From: Monilinia fructicola
Lineage: Eukaryota > Ascomycota > Leotiomycetes > Helotiales > Sclerotiniaceae
Length of the DNA stretch: 64,000 nucleotides
Direction: 5' to 3'
NCBI GenBank assembly: GCA_008692225.1
Contig: VICG01000003.1
Location: 1,791,501-1,855,500, forward strand
This document shows, one piece after another, positions 50,843-63,354 of this stretch (position 1 is its first letter; every line of letters begins with the position of its first letter). A program made the position numbers and the translations under genes. The notes under the pieces are model-generated. The model saw only the letters and a program-made list of their open reading frames with translations. It was not told the origin of the DNA and ran no database searches.

Positions 50843-52650
50843 TTTCTCTTTATCTTACTTGTAGGAGGTGAATAGGAAGTAAATGGAAAAGAGATATAGA
50901 AGTGGTAAAGACAGAATCTTATAGAGAATGAGCAGAAATATGGTGAGCTTATGCTAGCTTATACTTGTACTTGTTGATACTTGACAATTGATGCGACTTC
51001 CCGTGGTTGAATATGTAGCTTGCAAGGGTTGAGACAGTTGTTCAACCAATATATGTCAATTCGAAGGGCGTTATCTTCGTATGTCCACGGGTATACTTGT
51101 CCTTGTAGAAGAAATGACCTACTTACAAGACAATGATGTGGAGACGAAAGACGTAAAAGAAAAAAGATATAATATGAGTAGATTACCGGTATCATATGGA
51201 GTTATTTGAAGATCAGTGAAGATGGTAGAAATTATCATGTAATCATCAAGGTATAAGAGGTATGAAACGCATAAAACGCATAAAACGCATAAAAGACATA
51301 AAAGACATACAAGTCATAAAAGTAATGGTTCACCCACCTTTCATGAACTTCAAGTTGTAATAAGATAATGGCTTGTTTGTACCTGTGAAGGAAAATGGAA
51401 AAGGGAGAAAAAAAAGAGAATAATGCCGGTATCGCAAAGATTCGAGAAAGGTTTCAAGATCCTTATCGCGATAGAAAGCGTAGATAAGCGATTTGACCTT
51501 TCCATTTTAAGCTTAGCTTGAGCGGTCCAATTCCATACCAAGATATTACTATTACTGTATTATCGTACAAGGAATAAAACGATCGACCCGGGGAATACAA
51601 GTAATTAATCACACTCGAGTACTGTGATAAAAGGGAACCGTATAGTAGAAAGAAATAATGAAAAAGAAATTGTGAGTGATTTGATTGAATTAAGTTAAGA
51701 TGAGGATTTGTGAAAGTGAGCGGAGCCCAATTTATGGGCCCCGCTTACTAAGCTAGGCTAAGCTGATAGATAAGCTAGGCGAATTAGGCTAGTATTGTCA
51801 TGTGACCATGAGATTAATAATACACTGTAACAGAAATGGAAGAAATGGAAGGAAGGGTTGGAAGGGTTGAAGGGTTGAAGGGTTGAAGGGTTGAAGGGTT
51901 GAAGGGTTTGAAGGGTTGAAGGGTATGACGAAGATTGATTGAATTGTAACATCACATCGACTTGTATTAGTTCTATCCTGAATTGAGGATCACCACAAGT
52001 AGCTAGGTACCTAGGTAGGTCGGTATATATTACCCAAGAATGAAAGAAAGATTGGCTTTAATTAAAGAGATAGGATGAATGATTCGTTGACCGACTGCCT
52101 GGTAAAGGGAAGAAGTGCTTTCTTTGTGCCTCCAGCGACCTACCTAGGTAGATACAGTACTTCCATTGAGGTCGATACTCCGTACCTAGATACTACACAA
52201 CTACATACCAGCACACCTTGCTATAGAAAACAGAATACTGTATATGATATCCATGGATGTTTCACAGTATCATTTTGTGTAAGCCAAGGATTGATCGATC
52301 ATTCTTGAGGTCATACTCGATCGAACATTCATTCAACGGTGAAATGTTTATGATGCCCATATCCGATGGAAAAAATTAATTCGCCTATTTGACATGCTGT
52401 GTGACTGACCAGTGACTACCTACATGGGTACCCGACTCCGTAGAAAAGAAAAAATATCCGTTAGCCTTTCCGATGACCTTGACTAACATAACACCAGCAA
52501 AATATGTAGTAGTCCCTCCTTTCCATACATACCCTGAACGAACTGCATTTTCTCTTCCTCTTCTGGAAATCCCCAGGAAGACTTACGCAGTGTCAAAAAA
52601 AAAAAACGAATGCTAAAAATTGCAAAAGAGAAGCTTTGTGTAGGGAATTG
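50843..52650. other. Intergenic region, no gene recognised
   Basis: Promoter of the aminotransferase gene, then simple repeats: cataaaacg units near 51270-51305 and an 8-bp minisatellite at 51851-51925. acctaggt motifs occur near 52010 and 52143. Confidence 0.6.
51851..51925. repeat. 8-bp minisatellite (gaagggtt)n
   Basis: About nine copies of gaagggtt, with a few one-base variants, in an intergenic region. Confidence 0.9.
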
Positions 52651-52747
52651 AGCCCAACGCGGGGGTCGAACCCGCAACCTTGTGATTGACCTAGAACATC
52701 TTTCAATGGATAAGAGTCACACGCTCTACCGATTGAGCTAGCCGGGC
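52651..52747 (-). tRNA. tRNA-Lys(CUU) with an intron
   Basis: Minus strand. Acceptor GCCCGGC pairs with GTTGGGC. D-arm GCTC with AATCGGTA and GAGC. Anticodon CTT (plus strand 52712-52714), T-arm GCGGG TTCGACC CCCGC. An intron of about 25 bases follows the anticodon. The mature sequence is the same as the copy at 57679-57779, but the intron is different. Confidence 0.92.
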
Positions 52748-55700
52748 AGGCTGTTTGCTCCAATTGTTGGAAGAGAGATGAAAATAAATTACTATATTGT
52801 TTTGAACAAAATTCACTTGATGCGTTTGTGGGAATATGTACTCTAGATTACTAGCCCATAGAACTAAGCGAACTGTGTAACCTCCTGTACTATAAACAGT
52901 ATAATAGCTGGTAATCTATTTTTCTTTCCATACACAAACAAAAATCGAACCAAATCATGCAGTCAAATGGATTCCAATCTCCACGTCTATCTAATTAACA
53001 TTCGCGTCTTTACTTTCCTCTTATCCTTCCTTCAATGACGAGATCATATATGCGTACACCATCCTCTTCAGTCCATCCTCTTTCGCTACACGCAATTTTG
53101 TTCGGGGTTCTTTCTTCAAATACTATCTATCCCTTGGAAGTCTGAGAATCAATTGCTTGCATATTCTCCATGTCCGTGACGCTCTGATGTTCTGAAATAT
53201 CACTGTTCAAACTTTATCTCGTGGTTGAACAGATTCAAATATTGGTCCTAAGCCCATACTCAAGCCCTTATGTATCTTGCGCGCTGTGTCAAATAGTATT
53301 GACAGTCGGCATACAGAAAAAAAACATTTATCAAAACTGCCTTGCAGCAGCTGACGTGTATTGTATTAAATGCAAAGACAATGCATACTTAGAATACTGC
53401 ATCTGCTTCGCACTCCTTTCGGGACTGTCTACGTCTCTGTGATGAGCCAATTCAATTATTTCAGTTGCGCCCGGAGTCAATGATGGGCAGCTTTTGCCAT
53501 TTTCGCATCTTTATACGTCCTTTACATTTTGTTATTGACTCGCTCTTTTCAATTTGGTGTCCTGTCAACACGCATTCAGGATCTGAGTACGTCCTAAACA
53601 TGCCATCCATTATGGGTCTTAACGTGTATCCAATTCAGCTAGATGGGAATATCGAATTGAATAATCAAGAACATTCCATTTTGAGATTATTTACCCTTTT
53701 AACTAATCCTTCGCCCCGGGCATAATACTACTGTATGTTCAAAGTGTAGGAAATGCTCATCTAGAAGAGATGGTAGGTTAAGCATACAGACTACAGAATT
53801 TCTTGACATCTGAAGGATAATTACCAATTCTCTGGAACGCACTCTCTTGTGAGCTGTGATGACAGATGCTCCTGAGTCTCGATTTCTTGGGTCGTGAGTA
53901 TATTTTGACAGCATGGCACCAGGCCCTCAACTGTCAGCGTATCTTTTAAGTACTCTTATATCCTCAGTTGTATATTTGGACCGAGTTCAGTGGGATAGAA
54001 TTGCCCGAATCTGAGCCTGAATAATAATAGTTATACATCCAAGTTCATTGATGCCGGCGGAACTTGTTCTGTCAGCTACCGTTGATATGGAGTGGCCTGA
54101 ATTTACAAATCGCCGATTGGAAATCACAAATTTGTGATCGTGGTGTTAATAAGGATTTGTATACCGTCAACATTCTCAACTATGTCAAAGCTAATTGTGA
54201 GTCACCAGGATACCTTTATTCTCTCTCCTTCCACGCAGGCTACAACATACGAACTGCTCTGTTATTGTAGATTCATTAAATATGATTTGAACCAAGTTGC
54301 AGCATTGACAATCTGGTCTGACAGCACTTTCTCTCCCACTCTCCACCATTTACATTCTCTCCTGTACCTACCCAGATTTCCAAGATTTGAGTATTGTCTC
54401 AGCATGGAACGGACAAAAAACCATCACCATAAATACTCGATATGCAGTAAACTAAGAGTGCTGCCCATTCTCTGTATTCGAGTTGTTAATTTGAACTACA
54501 TACGCTCGCCTCGGCACTGTTTCAACATGCTATCTTGGCTCATGTGAAGTTAGTTTCTAACTACGATCTCCTTCGAAAGGAACATCGACACTTCCGTTAC
54601 TAGCTCAACTACGAGCATAAATATCAGTATCGTGTATTCGGAGCCAACTGTTACAGTCACTGAGACTCTATCTGCTTATATGGCGGCAAATAAATCGACT
54701 ACTCCTGCCAACTTGCTTGAGTTACAACAACCACATTCCTTTACAGTGGTTGGATACCTTTGATCTCAACGATCCTTGCAGCTGGACCAACTTAGGGACA
54801 GTTGTTGTTGGATAGTTATGTTCAAAGAGATTTCACCAAAACACCAGAAACGCTGCTACTACAACCATCAAATATCCATCCAGAATGATAATTCCATGTA
54901 GCCGACCTAGGCTTTTTCATTTTTCGGTTATTGCTCCCGATAGAACTGCGATTTTGGATGCATATGGTAATACGGTGGCTAATTTCTATGTGGTCTAGCT
55001 CTGCTATCACGGTTCTTCTGCCACCAAAGCTCTGAGCGTTAAGGAATAGACTGGGTACTAGATCAAGCCTTCATAGTATGCAATGGTGGATGTGAAACGT
55101 TAACATTATGAATTAAATTATGAACTGTCCTAGAGAGGATGGAATAGAGTTATATAAAGAGGAATGCATATATATCTGACTTATATAGTTCTAGGAATAA
55201 TACTTTTTAGAAGGCTTCAAAGTTCGATCTCTAGTGGTACGATAAATTTCCATTGACAATCATCTACCAAGGTGGCTATATAATAATACCTACCTACCTA
55301 GGTAGGTAGGTACCTAGATAGATACCAAACCTAGCTCTATTAATAGATTTTACCACTAATTAGAGAGAGCTTGCGCATGGACCATCCTCTTCTACGCGGT
55401 TTCGACATCTTGACCTCCAAAAACATCAAAACATTGCCAGACAGACTTCAATAGATTTTATCGGTTTCATTTTTAATTATTATGCGTCGACTTCCTCTAC
55501 CTTGTCATGATTGTCGATATCTACATGCTTGCATAGATGCGCCTGTGACTGGTCGTCTCGAGACATGGCATTGCTTACCCCTTTCTACGAAAGCACTGGA
55601 CTCTAGGACTGTCGATACGATATTGCCTCAATGACAACAATCAACAAATAACTATCAACATATGGACTCGATGGAAGTTGCAACCGATCAGGAATGATCG

Positions 55701-56306
55701 ATAATAGCCAATCTTTCAAGCCACATGGTTGATTTGCAAGATATTTCTCCATCAATGTTGTTCCCTATTCACCGGATGAATGGTTATACCGTTGCAATAC
55801 AGTCAACAGCAAGCAGATGATTAGTCACTACATTGAACCTTCTTCGCCCTTTGGAGCTTCAGGAGCCACTGTTATCCAATCCAAGATCAATGCAAGCTCA
55901 TGGCTTGACAAAAAGGAAGATATACCAGTGTTATATCAGTTCTCTGAATCTTGCCCATAATGATCTATCTGTTCAGTTGCTTCTTGATGATGACGCATAC
56001 CCCACATCAATCGCTGTGGGTCGCTCTGGAGTACAAGACACCAAAGCAAAGGGTTGATACCGAAGTTATATGGATATATGAATAATAGAGTGAAGGAAAG
56101 TTCTGGGCGACAGTTAATTCGGATTCAGATCATAAAAGGATGCAATTTCTACAATCTGAACCTTTGATGCCGTCTACATTCCTCTTGCTATGGACCACAA
56201 GGTTCCTGGGGAGCTCGGACTATCTACATTCAGCATGAGATTCTTCCCCCACACTCTCCGACAAGGTGTTAACAGATTAATTAACGCTCAAACCAGCATC
56301 AAACAA
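52748..56306. other. Gene-poor region with possible relic coding fragments
   Basis: No intact gene. Two stretches read like old coding DNA on the plus strand. About 54570-54763 is a Ser/Thr-rich frame (TSVTSSTTSINISIV and PTVTVTETLSAYM) such as occurs in surface proteins. About 55755-55960 contains ISHYIEPSSPFGASGATVIQ and SWLDKKEDIPVLYQF. Neither is assigned to a family. A tract of acctacctaggtaggtaggt-type palindrome is at about 55288-55316. Confidence 0.4.
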
Positions 56307-56398
56307 GGCCGGATGGTGTAGTTGGTTATCACGTGTCCTTAACAATTAACACTTGTTAACCACGGACAAGGTCCTGGGATCGAACCCCAGTCTGGTCA
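56307..56398 (+). tRNA. tRNA-Val(AAC) with an intron
   Basis: Acceptor GGCCGGA pairs with TCTGGTC. D-arm with GTAGTTGGTTATCAC. Anticodon AAC at 56341-56343 in the loop CTTAACA. Intron of about 17 bases (attaacacttgttaacc). Anticodon stem GTCC/GGAC and T-arm CTGGG ATCGAAC CCCAG are intact. Confidence 0.92.
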
Positions 56399-56817
56399 TT
56401 TCAAACTTTTTGCTCTTGTTTTTCTTGATTCCTTTTCAACAACTTTAGATGGCTTGAAAGTTTGAGGAAGTCTTTTGTACTTTTTGTGTGGTCGAATATC
56501 TGGGAGTGGGTCGCTCGTGGATCATCCAAGGGGTATCCTCGACGTGTATTGCATACGAAGATTTGAGAGTAGTATGATACAAGACTGTCTATCGTCTCAT
56601 AAATTTGATTTCTTTACACCACCAGTGGTTTTGCCGGACTGCAAGTCTGCAACAAGTAACGAAATGAATTATGATGTCAAACTGAAATTCACAATTGGTT
56701 CCGCGGTTGGCATTGAAGAAAATGGAAGCTCTCTTATTTTTGGTCCGGATGTCAGAGATTGATGTGTGATATAGAGCAGACTTTTGGGCCGCCACGGACA
56801 TCCAATATCACAAGATT
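56399..56817. other. Spacer between tRNA-Val and tRNA-Arg
   Basis: No feature recognised apart from the T-rich run after the tRNA-Val gene (ttttgctcttgtttttc), a likely Pol III terminator. Confidence 0.5.
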
Positions 56818-56889
56818 TCCCTGCTGGCGCAATGGTAGCGCGTAAGACTTCTAATCTTAAGGCTGTAGGTTCGACCCCTACGTAGGGAG
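56818..56889 (+). tRNA. tRNA-Arg(UCU)
   Basis: Acceptor TCCCTGC pairs with GTAGGGA, discriminator G. D-arm GGCGCAATGGTAGCGC. Anticodon loop CTTCTAA with TCT at 56850-56852. T-arm TGTAGG TTCGACC CCTACG. It has no intron, unlike the other tRNA genes of the window. Confidence 0.93.
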
Positions 56890-57678
56890 TTACCCTGAGT
56901 ATCAACGGTTTGAATCCGTTGCTTGAAGTCCATTTTTGTATACATTATGGTTAAATTTTTACTGTTCACCACAAGCATATGTCTAACAAGATTATATGAG
57001 GAGGTTCACTTGGAACAACTACCACCTTCAGAGGGAGCGTGGATTTGTATTTTTGTATCCATCGTCTTTACTTGTGTCGAAGAAATGGCACATTCTGAGA
57101 TTATTGTGATGAAGCAACCATGGTGTACTGTTGGATGAATAGAAGGTAAAGTAGTCATTGAAAAGCAGTGCCCATGCCAAAAAAAAGTCCCCAAATCTCG
57201 CATCATCTACCAATGCGAAGTTTTGCTTTTCATGCCAAGGTCTCCGTTAATTGATCAAGTGAAATCTAAGACCTCATCAAATATATAATCAACGTACCAA
57301 GTGTGTTGGTTTAGCTAGGGCTAGATGTGCTTCATATTTTAGAAATATCTCTATGTGTATACTGTATTTCTATCATTCTTGTGGCTGAAAGGACAGATAA
57401 TCCCTCAGATCCTGAGTACTTGGTTCGAATACAAGCGCGTTTTTGTAATCTAGAAGTAGTTATTCAAAATATTGAAACTTCATTATTATACTGAATCGAT
57501 TCTAAGGAAGCAAAAAATCGGGAATGGCCCCATTCATTCAAATGAATTTTTATGGGTCCCTGCAAAAATGTCTTTTCCCAACACTAGTCAGAAATTTTCT
57601 TCAGTTCCCCACCCAGTAGCATCTAACCTCGAATATATCTCAAAACAACTACACATTCACCAACAAACAACAAAGCCT
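56890..57678. other. Spacer between tRNA-Arg and tRNA-Lys
   Basis: No gene recognised. A 71-codon frame at 56923-57138 has no recognised similarity. Confidence 0.5.
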
Positions 57679-57779
57679 GCCCGGCTAGCTCAATCGGTAG
57701 AGCGTGTGACTCTTACGATTCAATATCTATGAGTTCCTTTGACATCACAAGGTTGCGGGTTCGACCCCCGCGTTGGGCT
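57679..57779 (+). tRNA. tRNA-Lys(CUU) with an intron
   Basis: Same mature structure as the copy at 52651-52747: GCCCGGC/GTTGGGC acceptor, anticodon CTT at 57712-57714 and T-arm GCGGG TTCGACC CCCGC. The intron (about 29 bases, starting cgattcaatatc) shows no close similarity to that of the other copy. The 3' trailer (tcaatcccct) resembles the other copy's trailer (tcaattccct). Confidence 0.93.
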
Positions 57780-58555
57780 CAATCCCCTTCAACGACTCTT
57801 TTTTGCATTTTTTGGGTGCAATGAGCAAGATATATTAATTAGCTTGGTTTGACTGCTCATGATGTACCTTACCCACCTACTTACTACCTACCCCCTTTTT
57901 GTTTTTATATCTGTTTTGTTATTAGGTGATGTTGATCCTTGGTCAATAGTACCAATGACTTTTTTTGTTCTTTCATAACCTCAAAGTCAAAGAGACTATA
58001 TAGATGAGCCTATTCAGAGACCGGACGAGTTAAATCTATACAGTTTCCTTGTACGGACCCTCAAATAGTACAGGTCTTTCTACATAAGACTCTTTTTTTT
58101 ATTGGTGATATATATGCTTGATTCTGACGACTAGGCAGCTCTGGTATAAACTAAATAGAACTAAATATTCATTATGAGCCTAAATTACTTCCTATACTCA
58201 TGAATACTTATACTCCAACTCAATCGCGTCTAAACAGAAATCTATGAAGAAATTGTTATCTCTCCTTACATACATGCCACTTGTTAGTTATTCTTTAGAA
58301 ATGTTTCTTATTTATCAAATACAAATAAATGGTGTATATATATTTAAGATATTTCTTCTCAAAACACCAAAGAAGAATCTCGTGCAATCTATATATCTAC
58401 CTACCTAGGTATCCATTTCCTAACCAGGGTCTAATATGCAAAGGTTCAGTACCTGGGCAGGTGTTATATATGTTATGTGTAAGGTTGTAGCAAAAATTAT
58501 GTCCGCAAGTGGGGACCTAGTGGAATCGATCATGCAAAAAGAAAATCTTTGTGCG
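57780..58555. other. Spacer between tRNA genes
   Basis: No gene recognised. acctacctaggtatcc lies near 58398. Confidence 0.5.
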
Positions 58556-58640
58556 GGGCCTAATCCGGGATTGAACCGGAGACCTCTTACAATTGAGAAT
58601 GAAACCCAAAGCAAGAATTCTACCACTGAACTATCAGGCC
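58556..58640 (-). tRNA. tRNA-Pro(UGG) with a short intron
   Basis: Minus strand. Acceptor GGCCTGA pairs with TTAGGCC. D-arm GTTC with AGTGGTAGAAT. Anticodon stem CTTGC/GTAAG with loop TTTGGGT, anticodon TGG (plus strand 58606-58608). Intron of about 13 bases. T-arm CTCCGG TTCAATC CCGGAT. Confidence 0.88.
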
Positions 58641-59234
58641 TGTTGATATACTAGCGTCCTTCCTTGGTAAATATCTATACCACAGATTCTACTACGAGTA
58701 GAAATTCATGAGACAGAGGCTTTCTCGGGGAACTCATGGTATCATGCGATAATGCTTGGAATCTGATATATCTATTGCAAGTCAGTCAATTTGTAATTGT
58801 ATTAGTTTACCATGTATGTGATTCCATTTCTCAAATTTATATCTAGTTGTCGAGTGCCAAATTCTGTCTTCTGCTGCATGCCCACTACCCATCTCTATAC
58901 TGTAACACTTTATCAAATACATGCAATTCACCTTTAGAGATTCAAGGAGTGGAATAGAGGGGAAATATGTATTAGCAGAAGGAATGTAAAAACAGTCAAA
59001 AAAAATTAAGGGGTGGAATTTGCAAACTACCCGGTGTAATAGCTTACCCCGAGTAAGAATTATTCAAGACCAAGCCTGAAGACATCAGCTGAGGTTGGTT
59101 TGAATACATCGATTGGATGTTCTCGGTCTATTGGCTCTCCAATCAGTGGAACAAAGATTTCGTAAGTCATCCCCGCAATGCTTGGCAGTAGGTATCTATA
59201 TGTAAATTACGTGTACTGCAGCATACAAATAACA
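58641..59234. other. Spacer between tRNA genes
   Basis: Nothing recognised. Confidence 0.5.
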
Positions 59235-59336
59235 GGTGTTGTGGTTTAGTGGTATAATTCTTGCTTAGGGATTTATCAGTCTTCATTGATTGATTCTCCA
59301 TGTAAGAGGTCCCCGGTTCAATCCCGGGCAACGCCC
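59235..59336 (+). tRNA. tRNA-Pro(AGG) with an intron
   Basis: Acceptor GGTGTTG pairs with CAACGCC. D-arm GGTTTAGTGGTATAATT. Anticodon stem CTTGC/GTAAG with loop TTAGGGA, anticodon AGG at 59267-59269. Intron of about 30 bases. T-arm CCCGG TTCAATC CCGGG. The arms resemble the tRNA-Pro(UGG) 0.6 kb upstream on the other strand. Confidence 0.9.
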
Positions 59337-60940
59337 ATTATCAAAGACTTCTTTTTTGGCCCTTTTATTTGGTTCATTTTTGGCGTGGTGGATAGTGAGA
59401 GGGGTTTGATTGTGCAAGCGGGGTGGATGGATGGAGGTATGGAAAATTACCCTTGCGTTGTCAGTTAGCTCCAGGTGATATGAATTTTGTTGGTACAAGA
59501 TAGAATCTTTACGGGTCTGAAGGGGTGCAAATTTGATTTGCTCAACTTTGAACATTGTTTCAAGACTTACCTTGGCCTCACTTACCAGGCTGGAAGTGAG
59601 TTTTAGAGACATGAGTACGGAGAGCACGAAAGCTACTCAAAAACTTGTGGGGCACAGTTGGAGTCGTCTTTCTTTCTGCCGTATTCTGTCGACTGCGCAG
59701 CCTGAGAGCACGCTTAATCAACTGGCTACACGTTCGTAAAATGCTACGTAAACAAGTATGTTGAAAGACCCAAGGTAGTCGAGTAAACCAGCTTGCCAAA
59801 AACGTTTTGAGACTTGCTATCCGCCTACGTAAATGTTCCAGCGACCTTGTTAACCGAGAGAGCAAGAACACGGCAATGCAGTGAACTGGGGATATGGACG
59901 GTCATCAGAGGAGATGTAACAGGTAGATGAGATTTTCGAGTAAATTCACCACAGCACTTGTCGAAGGAAGAGAAATGACTACAATATCCTCCATAACCTC
60001 CGCTTGACTGCGTGGTTCCTTTGCATAAATAGAATCCTCCTGAACCAGACTAACATAATAATCTTGTCGATGTCATATGCTTCGCCGGCATCGTGAAATT
60101 TTCATGAAATACTCAGGATGCATCCCCCTACCAGCATTCTCTATACCCATGGAGTTGCCCATAAAACGAGCGTCATACTCAGCATCATAAAGATTTCCAG
60201 CACCGGGCGCTGTCAACTCTAGCCCGTTGAACTAATCATATTCATATGAGCACCTGGATATACCAGGTTGAAAGGGAACGTACAGGTGGAGTATGATGCC
60301 GATCAGAGATTTGCAAGTCGTTGGCTGTCGTAGACGCGGGTGCTGCGGCTTCCACGGGGTCGTTCTCGCCTTGGCATGTCGGGAGAACGAACGATGGGCA
60401 CTCTTGCTCCTCCAAGGTTCCTTGCTCTTTGATGTGGCCGCTTGGGTTGCCACTGTTCCGAGTATGAAGTTACACACCCTTGGCTGCGAAAAAGAGAAAA
60501 AGAAAAGGATCTTGTTCGGTAACGTTGATTCGATCTTCTCGACCGAGTTCTGGTCAGATAGATGCGTGAAGTTTAGCTAGATTAGCTTGGTCACTTTGTG
60601 TTTCTCATAAAAAAGTATCTTCTGCTTCACGAACCAGTTGGGTGTGAAAAGCTACCTTGTTAGGGGAAGCAATATATACGCTTGCTCATCGAATTTTCGG
60701 GAGGATGCTAACACGATGGCAGGTATCAAAAGCAAGCTTTGACTTTCGTGGTTCATGGAGAAAACGGTTGGAGTCTGGAAGATGCTCGCGACGTATGGAG
60801 TCGGCAGACAGATTCTCTAGGATGGGCCAGGTGACAATCAAAACGTCCGCTTCGAGGAACTTTGTTGACTCCAATCGACAGCTACATACTACATAAATAG
60901 TGTCACCGGGGAGACAAAACATCAGAAGTCACCAGAATAT
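59337..60940. other. Gene-poor region with unassigned coding-like fragments on the minus strand
   Basis: Two minus-strand fragments read like protein. About 60690-60896 has LESTKFLEADVLIVTWPILE and RFLHEPRKSKLAFDTCH. About 59930-60220 has ELTAPGAGNLYDAEYDARFM, with YYVSLVQEDSIYAKEPR in a neighbouring frame. Frames shift and stops intervene, so this is probably relic DNA. I do not recognise the family. Confidence 0.35.
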
Positions 60941-62504
60941 CAAAGGGCTGTGCTTGTAGATGATATTGGACTGGACGGCACCCTCACAGTGATATTTCTG
61001 ATGCCAGAAAACCGAGCCGACTTGTATCTTTTGTTACCTCGTATTGACTATTCTTTGTTGCGATTCAACATCACCCCCCGCCCCCCAATATTGAGGCCAC
61101 ATCAATCATTGTATCTCCAGCATGTATGTCCTCACACTCAGCTTTCGGTGTGAATCAACGAGAGAAAAGTAATACAAGTACGAAACCCCCAAATTTTTTC
61201 GTGGGTGTCTGCATAACCTGACACCAACCTATTCTTGAAATTGAAATTGTTCAGACATCTTCACCCAGAAACACTAAAATACCACATTCATCATGGTCAG
61301 CATAGAAAGAACCTAGAATACATGAGCCAGTTCGATGTTGTGATTACGATATATCATACGGTTCCTGTAATTTAGGGGAGAGAAAGGAGCTACATGGAGG
61401 GAGATATGCCTACGTACTCTCTACATTGGCACCCTGTAGTTTTGGACGAAGACGAATTTACACTAGTTTTTTCTCAAGCACAACTAACTCGCAAAGCTCA
61501 TATCATTCATAGTTCCGAAAGCCAACCATCTCAAGCCTGGTACGCTCTCCGTTCGAGCAGGCGATGCGCGATTACCAAAACTTCAATACGAAACAAGCTT
61601 ACAGGTTTCGTTGGTGTTGTCATATTCTTCCAATCCCATCATTGTTCGGACAAAATAACGCTCATAGTCGAAATCTCCAGGCCGTTCCGAAATTGCAGGT
61701 TCGGATGTGCAAGGGTGTTTGAGGCTCAAGACTCTTGTGCGAGCTACCACCATTAGTCGTACCAAGGCGGTCGTTCATCTTCTGCCCCGAGTCGACAAAA
61801 TAAATCACCTTGCCTTGACAACCGCTGAGCGAGTGGAATGCGAGACAGAAAGGGCTCAAGGGAAAGGATCACTCGAAGAGGCGATCGCCTCTGTGAATAC
61901 AGTCGGGGGGGGGGGGGGAACTTTCAACGTGATGTTACTATTTAACCACCCACGTTTGATCTGTAATCAGGGCATAATTATTAGAATTTGAGTTCGAGAA
62001 AAGATTTTAGTCGAATCCCCTGCGGACGAAGCTTCTCCAAATGCTGACACTTGACAGTGTCGCACTTTCTTACGAGACTAACATTCTTGATCTTGTTCAG
62101 TTGATGTTAAACAACTGGCAGATTCAGTATACGAGGATTGACGGGAAAAACCCCTTAGCCCCAAAAGGAATGCGGCCCCGCGTGTCTTTAAGCATAATAA
62201 CTTGATTTGCTCTATGCTTAATTCTATCACTTGTGGCGGTGCCGGGTGAGTCGTATACTTTAGGATCCCCCAAGTTCCACGCCGACTGGCATCATAGTGT
62301 CGTTTTCATCACCAGACCAGGAACATCTCTTCTTAAGCCTCGATGAAATCCAATGATTGAGGAGCAAGCTCTGCGTGGAGTACATAAAATTGGGCAAGAG
62401 AAGAAAGCCACGACAATCCGACACTTGATGCGAGATTCCTTTGACGAGATAAGGTCGGATGATGAACTCTATATGCTCGCGCTGCTCAGTGCTGGTGACT
62501 TCTA
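60941..62504 (+). pseudogene. Decayed SNF2-family helicase (Rad5/HLTF-like)
   Basis: Helicase motifs can be followed in order on the plus strand, spread over shifted frames. Motif I reads LVDDIGLDGTLTVIF (60953 on; intact form is DMGLGKTLT-like). The DEAH box is split by an intron remnant: LHWHPVVLDE at about 61418, then AHII at about 61498 after CTAAC...AAAG. Motif III reads RSSRRCAITKTSIRNKL, where TGTPIQN is usual. The second lobe shows DLVQLMLNNWQIQYTRIDGK (about 62090-62150), a remnant SLITCGGAG-like strand, and motif VI in EEQALRGVHKIGQEKK (about 62355-62400), ending KATTIRHLMRDSF and a stop near 62504. Lost catalytic residues, several frame shifts and stops show decay. Changes such as GKT to DGT and TGTP to TKTS are G-to-A type, compatible with RIP. 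Family members are DNA translocases in post-replication repair. Confidence 0.8.
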
Positions 62505-63354
62505 ACCTTCCGGTATGCTAACAACTCATAGCAAGTTGTCGAACTCCAAAAGAAAAAGAAAATGCTGGCAAAACTCACACTTGCCCAAAGCCCATCATCC
62601 GAGACAGATATTGGTATGGGTGTCTTGCAGGTGTAGTTTGGACCTAGACTACAGACCAGCTATAATTCTGACATTGCCCAGGTCCCCAAACCTGTCCTTG
62701 TGTGATAGATCTCAAGCACTGTTTTCTCTCATCCGGGGTCACTAGAGATCATGTCTTTCCATAGAAGCAAATGATATCGACGGAGGAGTATTTACTGGAC
62801 CACGAGGGGTCACTGCCCAAAATCTGACGAGAAATTATGGAGTTGTGCACCGATCTTCGGACACTGGCGTGGCAACGATATCACTGACAAGAAAAGGACT
62901 TGCAACCCCGTCATATCATTACCATATCATCCGCTATTTCTCTCTCACTTGATGTTGTATATTTAGAGCCCACCCTCGTTAATTCGAATATCCCTCTCCC
63001 GGTTCCTACCTGACGCTGTAGTGGCCAATAACAACATAGATGAGTTCTTAATACCTCCTTCTCTTTTCATATTCAGATCAAACGAAAACCCAAACTCCCG
63101 GTTATACTCGTCACCGCATTTAAGTCACTAATGTGTTTATCTGTTTTTGATGAGGACATAGCTTAGCCAGTCAGTCAATGGTACATCCAACACCAAAAGC
63201 CACCACCAAGAAGCCCAAGAAGCAAAAAGACGAGTCTCTTACTTACGCCTGCGAGTGCACAGACCAAGAGCAGGAGTCCCTTCTACCAAAAGAAAATTTC
63301 TTCCCAACAGGCAAAAGGGACACTGAACCACAAAACGATGAAGCAAAAGGGAAT
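62505..63354. other. Intergenic region, no gene recognised
   Basis: The frame at 62515-62745 follows the helicase remnant but has no recognisable motif. A frame at 63178-63405 runs into the tRNA-Asn gene and is not called. Confidence 0.5.

Noticed and set aside
51851..51925. Regular repeat as a CRISPR array or telomere-like sequence.
   Set aside because: Units are contiguous 8-bp copies with no spacers, and the unit is not the fungal TTAGGG repeat.
53221..54763. LysM or chitin-binding effector relic.
   Set aside because: I looked for LysM and hevein Cys patterns and found none that could be aligned with confidence.
61905..61916. Run of 12 G as a structural signal (G-quadruplex).
   Set aside because: A single run without partner runs, inside decayed DNA; its length is likely unreliable.
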